From Puffinus mauretanicus (lineage: Eukaryota; Chordata; Aves; Procellariiformes; Procellariidae), in assembly GCA_023333565.1 (NCBI GenBank), contig JAJKFH010002781.1, forward strand, positions 328,501 through 392,500: a DNA stretch of 64,000 bases. Reading direction: 5' to 3'. A model generated the notes under the pieces. The model was not told where the DNA came from. It searched no databases and worked only from the letters and a program-made list of their open reading frames with translations. Below, one piece after another: positions 1 to 11,000 of the stretch. Made by a program: the position numbers and the translations under genes. Within the stretch, counting starts at the first letter, position 1. Each line of letters begins with the position of its first letter.

Positions 1-1690
1 CCAGTCTGCTCAAGCCATTCCTGCTGTTTTCTAATTCTGTGACTGTCTAGTGACAAAGCTTTCGAGTAGGAGCAAGAATCCAGGACTTGCACTCCCTGCT
101 GAGCGCCCTGAATGCAGTGAACAGAGGTTCCACTGGCATCTTGCTGCAGCTATAGTTTACAGAGCACAGCACCCATCACTGTTTTTCAGAGGTCACAGAA
201 GCAATTTTTGCAGCTGTACTTCATTTAAAAATCTGATTTTTTTTTTTTTTTAATTCCTGTACATAAAGAACAAAGCCTTCTGGGCTTATATGTTTTAGTA
301 CTTGCAAGACTCCAGGCAAATTGTCTGGCATTAGCAGCCAAGAACACAAAGCAAGTGTTTCTTATAGGTATGTAAGAGAACTGAGGTGCAGCCATTCCTT
401 TAGAAATGAGAGGGAGTTGGATATTCAACTTTCCTTTATATTCGGTAATCTTCCACAAAACATATGTTTTCTACCCAGATAAACTCTCTCACTATATATC
501 CTATGGAAAGAACTACCTAAATAAAGCAGTATCTTTTATTAAGAGGCAAAATTTTGAAAAAGTCAGTCACATTGAGAGCAGTTCTGATTTCTTTTTCTTA
601 AAATATTTGGTTCCATGTCTTGCCTTCAGCGATTGCCTATCACAGAGCTATAAGTGGAGATGCGAATCAAACAGGCAGAGAAGGTAGCCGAGGAAGAATG
701 AAGTTGCTTCTGAATCTCTGTCGATGGTGTGTAAAATCCATTGATTTATACTGCCAGCTGCTTGAGATGAGAACAGAATCCCCCCTTGTACAATCTCTCC
801 TGTAAAATGTTGAATAAACTGTTTGGAGGCACCTATAAATAATGGTGTAATCGCCTAGTGCAATGTGCTAGCCTGACCTGAGTATTTTTATTTGTGGCAG
901 TTATTTACATGGGTATCCCCAGCTAACTTACTGGGAATTCTGCAGCAAGGAGTTGTCTGCTCATGGAGACAAAGCATCTGGGCTGCAAGAGATAATGTTT
1001 GCTCTCATCTTCTGGTTTCACCCTTCTTGCAGTTGGATCTGTTGAGGAATACTTATGCCTTTGACATACTTGAGCATGCGTACATGCTACTATTAGATGC
1101 AAAGGTCAAAATGCCTAAGAGGCTCCCACATTTAGATGCAGGCTCCTAAATTGATTAGGTATTTATTCTGCAGAATTTATTTAGTCTTCAGGCTAAATTA
1201 TTTAAAATTTCTTTTAGTCTGCACAATGGTACTTTGACGTCTTAATTACTTAAATGATTTAAAAAATACTATCTGCTATTTCTTCCCTTTTTTTTCTCTT
1301 CCATTTCACTTCGGGTTTGGTGTTTTTTTTTTTTTTTTTAAATTTCTGTCTTTAAGTATGTTTTATGAACTATTTTGGACATTTCTGTGTCATGCTGAAG
1401 TGTCCAGAAAGTTGTGTAGACACCGTATATTTAGGTGTTTAGATATCAAATAACAAACTTAAGAGGAAACAGAGAGAAGTCCTGACCTTATGTCACTTGG
1501 GCATCTGAACTGTCCACTTCAAAAACTCTTAGGCTGACAAGTCATTCGAAAGCTTTTAAATTTAAAGCTTTTAAATTTAAAGCATTTAAATGCGAAGCTT
1601 TAATTTTCCAATCTATCATTTATCATGGTATATTATTTAATTATAATGAATAGTGCATATGAGCATATGTTTGTCATAATATGAGAAACC
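1..1690. other. AT-rich noncoding sequence
   Basis: I see no gene here. The longest open frames are under 100 codons and have no recognisable domain. There are long T runs at about 237-251 and 1,323-1,339. A short AT-rich tandem repeat at 1,551-1,606 is listed separately. An AATAAA hexamer near 814-819 is not backed by an upstream coding frame, so I do not call a transcript end. Sequence around 1,085-1,200 and 1,415-1,520 contains phrases like those in old amniote repeats (TTTAGGTG and CTCCTAAATT type), but too degraded to assign. Confidence 0.6.
1551..1606. repeat. 15-bp AT-rich tandem repeat, about 3.7 copies
   Basis: The unit AGCTTTTAAATTTAA is perfect at 1,551-1,565 and 1,566-1,580. It is followed by a diverged copy (1,581-1,595) and a partial fourth copy beginning AGCTTT. 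Each unit is itself nearly palindromic around TTTAAA, so the array can fold on itself. It is probably a small local expansion without function. Confidence 0.8.
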
Positions 1691-1800
1691 TCATGGCTGG
1701 TCTACTGGATAGACCACTAGATGTGGATCAAGAGAATTGGGTTCTGTATGTCTCTTTGTATCTCAGCCCTTCAGTTTTTGGGGACACTGGCATGGGACAT
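1691..1800 (+). mobile_element. MIR-like tRNA-derived SINE relic (amniote type)
   Basis: The segment reads like the tRNA-derived head of the amniote MIR family. A box-A-like GTCTACTGGATAGACCACT is followed about 30 bases later by a box-B-like TTGGGTTCTG. After that comes a degraded unique region ending in a CTCAGCCCTTCAGTTTTTGG phrase, which corresponds to the CTCAGTTTCC part of MIR. The order and spacing fit a plus-strand copy. The element is cut at its 3' side by the antisense CR1 fragment beginning near 1,808, so the CR1 probably inserted into or beside it. The assignment rests on remembered consensus. No promoter activity is expected after this much decay. Confidence 0.55.
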
Positions 1801-1807
1801 GGGTGAA

Positions 1808-2066
1808 ATTCATAGAATCATAGAATAGTTTGGGTTGGAAGGGACCTTCAAAGGTCATCTAGTCCAACCCCCCTGCAATGAGCCGGGACATCTTCAAATA
1901 GATCAGGTTGCTCAGAGCCCCGTCCAACCTGACCTTGAATGTTTCCAGGGATGGGGCATCTACCACCCCTCTGAGCAACCTATTCCAGTATTTCACCACC
2001 CTCATCGTAAAAAATTTCTTCCTTATATCTAGTCTGAATCTACCCTCTTTTAGTTTAAAATTCATG
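1808..2066 (-). mobile_element. CR1 LINE 3' fragment, antisense
   Basis: Read on the minus strand, this ends in the avian CR1 3' terminus: the octamer-related tail TTCTATGATTCTATG, preceded by a hairpin region containing GACTAGATGACCTTTGAAGG. Upstream, the minus-strand frame (about 1,859-2,065) gives the C-terminal CR1 ORF2 pattern [13 protein letters not shown], then VVKYWNRLLRGVV and APSLETFKVRLD. These are recognisable cousins of the C-terminus of the 17.1-19.9 kb copy. Only the last ~70 codons and the 3' UTR remain, which is the usual 5' truncation. The longer 3' UTR and diverged protein indicate a different, older CR1 subfamily than the copies at 7.6 and 17 kb. Confidence 0.9.
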
Positions 2067-3822
2067 TCTCTCTTTTGAAGCTGAATGAGACTTCTGGACT
2101 GTAAATTCCAGGCTACATAGACTCTAATTTACCATACAAGGTAGTGAATGCAGTGAGGCACCCAACTTAGAGGGGCCATTTAAATTTGGTGTAAATGGGG
2201 GAAAAAAGCACAGCACTAAAATACTCCTGTAAAATGTGAGATGCCACTGTAGATGCAGGAAATTCCATAAGGTTTTCTCCCTCCTTTGATTTTTTTGCAC
2301 TAGTTTTTTTTCCAGTTAATCAGGCTTGCTGTTAAAAAAAATCAGATTCAAATACAGAAAATATTCATGTTATCTAGTGAGTTGTAAATGCTTCTTTCTG
2401 TCATTAACCACAGCTGCTTTCCTACAGCCATATCTTCAATGCTCTTGGACTGCCACAGATTCATGTTAACTTCAGATCAACTACTCATGTAATAATAAGG
2501 AGTCCCTGTTAGAAGAATCTCTCTGCTGAATAACAGTTCCACAGGTTACTGTTTTTTCAAAGAAACAAACTAAGTCATGGGTTGAATTTATTTGCAGGGC
2601 AAACTTTTAAACCTCCTCAATATCTTCTGACCTGCTGAAGGAGAAAACATCTCTTCAGCTGGGACAGATTTGCACTGATTAGGTTTGTCATTATTTTTAG
2701 TTCACGTTTGACTAGGTAGGAGTTACATAAAAACCAGGGAAAATCTCAGACGTGAATTCATACACTATTCCCTTGACTGCAGCTGTTAAAAAATCCCCAT
2801 GGATACTGTTAGCCTTGCTTCTAGCACAGTAGTCACATTGCCATTCTCTGTGTGTGCTTAGTGAGAGTGAGTCAAGCCATATAATAGCTGTAAAGAAGCC
2901 TGAGATTTAAAAAGGTCCCTGAGTTATTTCATGCTATGAAGTATTCATTTTTTGAATCAGATTTGTCAGTACCAGTGGTACAGATGATCAGCATCACTGC
3001 AGAGCCATATTTCCTTTAGACCACAATACTTTTTAGAGAGATCCGTCCCTGATGGATACATTTAGCAGGGTCAAACCATTCTCTCTGAGATGGTGGAAAC
3101 AGCAGGGGACATAAGGTAACAAACTGATACTGAATGCCCCTGAAAACGAACCATTTAATGGGTTTCATCTTCGGAAGTGAGTGTCCACAGAGACCTTGGA
3201 TAGAACAACAGTAGATGGACCTTAAAGACATTGGCGTTTCTGCTAGCTGTTGATAACTCAGACAGAATTACAGACTTTGAGGTACAATTGGTGTTTGCTT
3301 CCAGAAAGACCTGGCTTGTTAGATCTTCACCCTAGGTGAGAGAAGAAAGAGAAAGTGGTCTAAAAAGTTGCAGGCAAAAAGAGGGTCTGTATGTTTTTGA
3401 CTATGACAGATTCAGTTCTTAGTCAGTTTGCTGCTTGATTACAGTACATAAACATTATACAAGGCATTAAATTGAGACATTGTGAAGGTGAGCTGATTCA
3501 GAAGCAAGCCAGGTGTCTCCAAATTTAGAGTTGGAAGGTTCAGCATTCACAGAAAAGCTTGTTGCCCTTCCTCCTCTCCTTCCCAAAAGTGCTAGCTCTC
3601 AGAAAGCAGAAATTACGGGTGCCTTAGCAATTCATTTGGGACATCTGGACATTAATGTAATACTGATTAAACTAAGAGTAATTTCTGCCTCTTCCCACTC
3701 CTGCGGTCCCCCCATATATTTCACCTGTCAACATCTTTCTTTAGTCTAAGGCCTGCATCTTTTGTCCGTGTGAATGGTGCAGAATCCAAGATTAGTAACT
3801 TTTTCTGTGGTGAGCCCCAGTT
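2067..3822. other. Noncoding, nothing recognised
   Basis: This is AT-rich single-copy-looking sequence with no open frame longer than about 80 codons and no recognised repeat. Short frames at 3,016-3,231 (-) and 3,513-3,749 (+) have low-complexity, unfamiliar products and are treated as chance. Confidence 0.55.
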
Positions 3823-3935
3823 TGAGGTTGATTCAGCTTTCATCTACTCTGCCATAAATCAGGAGTAAATCAATGCACGTTAGCAGGACCAGTCACACTG
3901 GATTTGAACTGGTGAAGCATGAAGAATCAGGCTCC
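3823..3935. mobile_element. Palindromic ancient repeat (MITE-like) relic
   Basis: The ends are imperfect inverted copies: the left end has GAGGTTGATTC and the right end read backwards has GAGCCTGATTC. The interior has two arms, CATAAATCAGGAGTAAATCA and CACTGGATTTGAACTGG, which resemble the two sides of a dispersed amniote palindromic element with a 'TAAATCAGGAGTAACTCC' core. The layout suggests a nonautonomous DNA transposon relic. The family name is not certain and the copy is heavily mutated. Confidence 0.35.
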
Positions 3936-6900
3936 TTATGTCCTATTTCTGTTGTGCATTCACCTTGCTGTTTCTAGACCCTTCTTTGCTTGGGTTTGAC
4001 AATGTCTCAAGCTTGTGAACGTGAGGGTTCAACTTTACCGGCATTTAGAATTGTCTCTACTAAATTAGAAAAAGAAAAATGCTCTGTAATTTCTGGGCTT
4101 TCTTTTTCTCTTTGTTGCTGTTTTTGTTATTGAGTAGCTTTCACAAATCCAGCTCTCTTGAATGTAAAGGGGTTAGACTGTCAGCTAGTCTTTGCTTTAA
4201 TAGGTTGAGTAGTGCCTTGTATCTGTGGCTTCTCTCTTTAGGAAATTCATCTTTCTGAAATGCCCTGTGATTTTTGTAGGAGCAGTTTACAGCAAAAGCA
4301 GGTGGACATGGAGAACTGTTTGGCACAGTAGTTTGTTTGCAGAAAAAGAAAAAGATGCCCTACCCGGATAAAGAAGCTGTAGTAAAGAAGGTATAGTGAA
4401 ATATTTGCTCCAGGGTGAATGACCTCAGGGTGCTTTCCTAGCAGTTTCAGCTAAGCTCTGAAGCAGTGATCTTGACAGAAGGCACTTGTAAACACTGGAT
4501 GGTTTTGAAAACACGACCCTAGGGTGCCTGCTTTTGCTGTTGTCCATCATTAAAAGATAAATGGGGGGGGGGGACACGACAGAGGAGAGGAAGGAAATAA
4601 ACATTTTGCAGAACAAAAAATGTCATAAAGTCTGGCCTCACAAGGATGTTAGTGTGTCTTCCACATTATAGATATTAAATGCAGTAAGGACTGCAAAGGA
4701 TTAGCAACCAAATGCATGTAAAATAGCTTCATGTGCATATTATACTAATAGAAAGGGCAAGCACATGCAATGAGGAGATGCTGAAGCAGCTGAAGTTGTG
4801 AACCTCCTGGAACTTGAAACTAACTTTATATAGCTAAACTTTTAAAATCTGACCTACCCTAAGCTTTTAGACATATAATTAAGTGATCATGCGGGGATTT
4901 TTCCCCTGCTGAAAAGAGATTGGCAAATCCCTTCTCTTCAGTGGAAAAGTTCCCTGGCGTTAATATCCCTATGTTTTCCACTTAAATTGAGAATTCAGGA
5001 TTGTAGTGGATTCACATGTTGGGTCCTGTCAAGCACTTCATTCTCCCTGTCATCCACAGAAGGCTTCAGAGCCATGCCATCTATTCATAATACCAATTTC
5101 TTTTTTTTTTGCTTTTGCTTTCTGAGCATGTTCCAGAAAGTTACTGAGGTGTCCAATTTCTGATATGTCTTGACCTACAGACACAACATCATCAGTAATG
5201 ACTGCCAAAGGACAAGGACAAAGAGAGGTGGAGGGAATTGCTTTCTTCCTGCGCTGAACAGGGAATGTTACCAGAATTCAATAAAAGTAATAAAGAATGT
5301 AATGGAGCTGTGAAATTAGGTATTCAAAACGGTCAGAAAATCTATGTGTTAAGGTTGCCTGTGGACTTTTTAAAATATGGAAATAGCTGATATATAACAG
5401 CATTTTTGCTTATTCTGCCAGCCACTCTTTCTTAGCTCTTTTATGAGCTCTATGGTACCAACACTGATGATGACAGACTGCAAGGATTATTTCTGCATGT
5501 TCTCATATAGAAGTTTTTTTTGGATAATGATAGCGATAACACATGGACAAGACATTCATACAAACTTTGTTACTTTGGGAGGGTTATGTCATCATAAAAA
5601 TGAGGGACATTCAACATTTCTGACACCTGAATGACCCAGCATCAGTGGAAAAAAGATGTTTCAGTGGCATTGCATGCTATGTCTGCCCCTGAAAACTGCA
5701 GCACCTTTTCAAGGTTGCTTTTAGAGTGGCATTATTGAATGCTATGTTGCTATGAACTGTCAATTGAACTGTCAATCTATGGCTAGGAAATACCTTGGCT
5801 AGCAGACTTTCTGTTATCTTAGAAATGCAAAATGCTTCAATCCTATTTGGAGCACTATAACTTAAGCATCATTCCAGAAACAGTGGTGACATTTCCCTCC
5901 ACCCAATGGTAGGATGCTCAGGCAGAGCAGGAGATGCTCACAGACAGTCACCCTCTCTACCCTGAGGCATTTTAAGAATACACCCGCACCTCCTAAGAGG
6001 GAAGTCTGTGTGGATTGCTTCCACTCTCTTTTGCTGTTGGTCTCACTGGTGCAGCCTGCCAGCTGAAATACATGCACACAAAACATGTCTGAAGTTTTTG
6101 ATGATGTACATGTTGCAAAAATCCCAAGCTTTTTTTTTTTTTTTGGCTGATGAACAAGCACGCATAGTTAAATTTCTTGTTTTCAGTGTGAATCACTCTC
6201 CTTTTGTGTTCTACTCCCAACAGATTTTTCTCACAGCATCGAGGAGATAATAAAAAGAGAAGATGTAGAATGACACAGGTCATGCTTATTCCCTGATGTA
6301 CGGCTACCTAGTTTGTTTTTAACAATAAATGTTAGGCATCAGTCCTTCTAAGAAAACCATGGGAAAAATGATAATTTTCCATTTCAGTAGGGGAAATACT
6401 TTGCATCTTCTAGGAGTGCAGTTCTTCAGGTTTTCAAAAATGAAAAGCTTGACCTTTAATAATGGCATCTTTTATTTAAATGAATCCCCCAGCTTACCTT
6501 GTGCTCATTCTAGTAATAGTGCACTCAGCATTGAGATATCCTGTGTTAAATGAATATGGCAAACTCTCACTTGAGCAGAAATACTGTAAAGCAAATATCA
6601 TTAAGGACTATTGGCTATGGAAAAGTGCTTATGGTAAGCACTCTGTAGCAGCTCAGTTTATTTTCCCCTTTACTTTTTCATGCTTTCATCTGAATTCTTT
6701 ACACTGAACTCTCTGGCTGAAGCTGAAAACTTGTATGGCGCAGACAATCCCGCTTAAATTATACCTTGTAACTAACTACCTCAGCCTAATCTATCTCAAA
6801 TCTCCGCTAAAATGGCTCCCAGGAGTTTCAAAAGTTAATATGATTGAAAGAATATTGCTACCTCTGTGTTGCCCTTTAAGGAAGACAATATAACAGAGAG

Positions 6901-7615
6901 GTTAACAATGTTCCTTCCTAGTTTTTCCCCGTAAATACTCCAAAGATGTTTCCTCCACGCTGAAACCTGTAAAAGTATTTGCCCGTATTGAATAACTGAG
7001 CTCAGATGAGAATGAAATTATGCAGTTTGTCTGCTTAAACTTCTTATCGTCCCTGACTGTTCTCTTGTCTTTGTACTTAGTTATCTCAAAATTTGTTCAT
7101 TAACAAATTCCTGCATGAAATTTGGTCTTTACATTACTGTCAGCTTCGTCTTCATAGAACTGCTTGTCCAATGTGTGTATGAGGGAGCAAGTAAGCCAGA
7201 TATTGCCTGGGTGTCTTTGTTTGCCATTCACAGACATCCTATTTTCCATTTAAATTTCAAGTTCTTCAATAAGATGAAGGGTAATTGTGCACCATATGTG
7301 TTTGTTCATTAATACATGGTGTAGTAGTATTAATTATGGAAAAATGAACAAGCAGTATTACAATTGTGATTTTGACCAATAAGCTGAAAATTCATTTTCC
7401 TATATGGTCTTCATAACCTTGTGGTGGGAATCATATCTTTGTCTTTTGAAACTCGGAAAGTAAAGAGATGGTTCGATGAGCTGCCAAAGAGTGAATATCA
7501 GTGTGTATAAGAACTATAGGCTCTGAAACTGCACGTGGGTCCTAATACTGAGGTTTCTGTACCTATATTAAGTCAATTAATACTTGTTTAATTGTATTAA
7601 GTCAATTACTCTCCT
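3936..7615. other. Noncoding, AT-rich
   Basis: No gene was recognised. The stretch includes an 11-base G run at about 4,563-4,573 and T runs near 5,101 and 6,130-6,144. A 14-bp direct repeat (TATTAAGTCAATTA at 7,566-7,579 and 7,595-7,608) lies just before the CR1 junction. Overlapping short frames on both strands near 5,862-6,283 span a T/A run and are chance. Confidence 0.55.
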
Positions 7616-8020
7616 CAGCGGCTGAGGGAACTGGGCTTGTTTAGTCTGGAGAAGAGGAGGCTGAGGGGAGACCTCATCGCGCTCTACAACTACCTGAAAG
7701 GAGGTTGTAGCGAGGTGGGTGTTGGTCTCTTCTCCCAAGTAACCAGCGATAGGACGAGAGGAAATGGCCTCAAGTTGCGCCAAGGGAGGTTTAGACTGGA
7801 CATTAGGAAAAATTTCTTTACAGAAAGAGTGGTCAGGCCTTGAAAGAGGCTGCCCAGGGAAGTGGTTGAGTCACCATCCCTGGAAGTATTTAAAAGACAT
7901 GTAGATGTGGCGCTTAGGGACATGGTGTAGTGGGCATGGTGGTGTTGGGTTGATGGTTGGACTCGGTGATCTTAGAGGTCTTTTCCAACCTTAATGATTC
8001 TATGATTCTATGATTCTATA
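7616..8020 (+). mobile_element. CR1 LINE 3' fragment, sense
   Basis: This is a 5'-truncated CR1 copy beginning at the codons for [20 protein letters not shown] near the ORF2 C-terminus and running through the 3' UTR to the octamer tail (GATTCTAT repeats at about 7,996-8,020). It matches the end of the 17.1-19.9 kb element base for base, with roughly two dozen differences over about 400 bp counted by eye. The coding part is broken: a TGG tryptophan codon in the RPWNRLP motif is TGA here. The 3' hairpin (GGTTGGA...TCCAACC) is intact at about 7,955-7,990. It cannot encode a working enzyme. Confidence 0.95.
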
Positions 8021-11000
8021 ATTGTAGGATGAAAGTCTGAAAGTAAAGGGGGAGTGAGAAATACAAACCAAAACAAAACACATGATTTTCACAAGTGCAG
8101 AGTCACTGACAGTGGTAGCTATTCTTGAGAAATAAAAAGCCTTTCTGAAAATATCAATTTGCTTATTTAGGAAAATAAATGTGCATTTCGGAGCTGAAGC
8201 TTAGGCATCTATTTTTTGAAAAGTGTGTCCCATGGTCCATGCAGCTCTGTCTGAGCAATTATGGCCTTCAACATGCGGTTAGAAGCATGGACAGTTTCTC
8301 TGCTACAGGCAGGAGAAGTTCAGTTGCAGTAATGCTCTCCCATTTCCTTCTGTGATGTTTCCTTAAGCAACCCATAATTCACAAGCACTCTGAGTCTCAA
8401 TAGCATGAGTTAGACATATATTCTTGTGGATAATGCTAACCCATGTATTCTTGGGGCTTGGAGGGAAAAAACAGTGGGCGTATGATTCAGGGTTCAAAAC
8501 CCTGGAGAATTTGCCTTTCAGTGTTGCTCAGAGGTATCTTGCATTTTTCAAAGGCAGTCGTGCCTGACTTGAGCTGAACACCCAGATTTGCTACAAAGCA
8601 TAACTGCAGCATCTTACCCCAAACAACTGCAGAGATTAAAAAGTGCCGGTATGCTGTATGTCTTACACTGTTTCATTTCAAGTTCTGTGTATTTCTCAAG
8701 GTGGCAAAGAGGTGGAACGATATTTTTTGGTGGGTCACATCTCTTTTACCATATTGTCTCTTTGGATTTTTCTCCCATTAATGGCAACAGCTAAGAGCTC
8801 AGACTCCTCATTGAACAAGCAGACTAAAATGTCTTGCAATTCTGTTTTAATATTTTTTACAAAGGTAATTTCAGTACCTTAGCTTTTTAAATGCACAAAA
8901 AATGCATCATAAAATCTGATGTATGCAACAGATTCATGTAGCAAGATCTTCAAGTAAGTATGAAAATACAACACGGATAGAATTGGAGTACTGTGGGTAT
9001 CTTGGAAATCATTCACAAAAAATCTTTCATGGTGCCTTTGGAACTATTCGGAGGTGTTCTGTCAGAGTGCAGATTGGATTAATGGACCTGGGGATCACTG
9101 ACACATCTGTGTCAGGTATTAACATGCTTCAGTGGAGAGAACTGATGATAAAAGAACTAATGCTCTGCTGAAATCGGTAGATTTTGTTCCAATAATCATT
9201 CTAAAGATCTCCATAAGAGGGAAGTCATGCTTTTAAAAAAAGAATACAAAGAAGAATGAAAAGTAGTTTTCAGCAGCTTATGCAGATTAATGCAATGTTT
9301 GAATGCCACCCTTAATTCTTGCTTAATATTAAAACAGCAATACAATGGGGAGCAAGGATAGTTTATGTATTTTCCTAGCAATAACTCAAGCATTTAATTT
9401 TTGTAAGGATATCAATAGCAACTAATACACTTACAGACTGGTAAAAAAAAATCATTGTTATCTTCTTTCAAAGCAAATCTATTTATCCGAGGTTTCTTCC
9501 CTCAGAAAACATGGCTGGAGTTTCCTCACTTTATGCTAATACTTAAGCCTAGTCTGAGTGTTTTGGTCTGCCTAAAGAACTTGTTAACGAGAACCAAATC
9601 CTGCCACCTGTTTTATTGCAGAACAGAGACCTCTCCCACACCATACGGGTCTTTAACACCTTCCTGCAGGATGAAGATGGTTGCTCTGGGTGAAACCTCC
9701 GTGTCACTGTAGTGGGACAGGCTGTGAGCAGCCTTTGGAAAGAAGGCAGCTGCAACCAAGTATTTTTCTCCTTTTTTGAGCAGTCAGTCCTCATATCCCC
9801 TCACACTATCATTTCAAAGGCCTCACACAAATGAAGGTAGGCTTTTCAGTTCCCTCAAAAGGGATGAAGAGAGCCCTGGAGGTTGGGGTACAGTCTGCAA
9901 CAGCCTGTGAATTAAGCTATGTAAAAAGCTTAAAAGTTCCCAACACATGGTGAATGATGTTATTTTTCAATTTAATAGGTGTGGTTTACTTACATTAACA
10001 GCCTTGATAAATGTTCCAAACCACTAGTTTGTTGCTTCCTTCATGACACTCCTAGCCAAGTTGCCTTGTCCTGCAGAACAGCTGCTGAGATCGGGGGTGG
10101 CCAGACACCTGGCTACAATCCTGCAGCAGAAAATTAGCCTGGATAGGCTTATAAGATATTGCTCTATTTTGCAAAGTGACACCTATATCCATTCCCTTCC
10201 TTATGGAGCTGAGGAAATGACAACCCTCCAGCCCTATCAGGTCTGTTGAATGGCCTAAATCAGTACCAACGTTTTGAGTCTGGAAGAAGGGGAAAGGCCT
10301 TAAGTCTAATCCCCCCCTTCCCTTCTGTAACAGAACTCCTATCAGTAGTAATGGCCTCAGGAATTGCCTAGTAGCTTTTGATCCAGCAAGCAATCTGGAA
10401 AGTGCTTAGGGGTCCATTTAGAGAAAGGCACCTGTCAAGCAAAGAGCGGAGCATTTGTCTTGCTGGGAAAGAGTTTGGAAAGGTCACGTAAAAGCTACAA
10501 TTTCCCCCCCGCCCCAATTTATTTTAAATATATTTGATCCTGCTGTGCATGAGGCCTCAAATCCATAAACAAGAATGCTCTTAGACTCTTACTTTTCCTG
10601 ACAATAAGCTTTGGGACTCAGGTGGATTGAACTGACAGAGAGGTTTATTCAGGATAGCTCAGTATGAGATTCAGTTCTCAAAATAATGATTTGATTTCAC
10701 TGAGGGGCATGGAAGATCTTTTAAAATGTGTGTTCAGGCCCACAGGTAGCAATAGGTCAAAGTACACTCAGGACAGTTTCTAAACAACCCCTTCATGGTC
10801 TAAATGAAGCCATTATGTTGTGAATTGGAGGTACAATTACGATCCCTAATCTTATAGTGAGGAGCCTTCAGACCTGCTCCCTAGTGACAAAATTAACTTC
10901 AGAAAAACCCGAGAATCCTGAAAGAACATCAGAGTAGGAGCACTGGGTGGGGGCAGCATGAAAAAGAAAGAAAAGTAAGAATAAGCATTGTACTTTGACT

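Noticed and set aside
814..819. AATAAA as a gene 3' end
   Set aside because: An isolated hexamer in AT-rich DNA without an upstream coding exon.
8485..8515. GGGTTCAAAACCC resembling a tRNA box B
   Set aside because: No box A at the right spacing and no cloverleaf arms.
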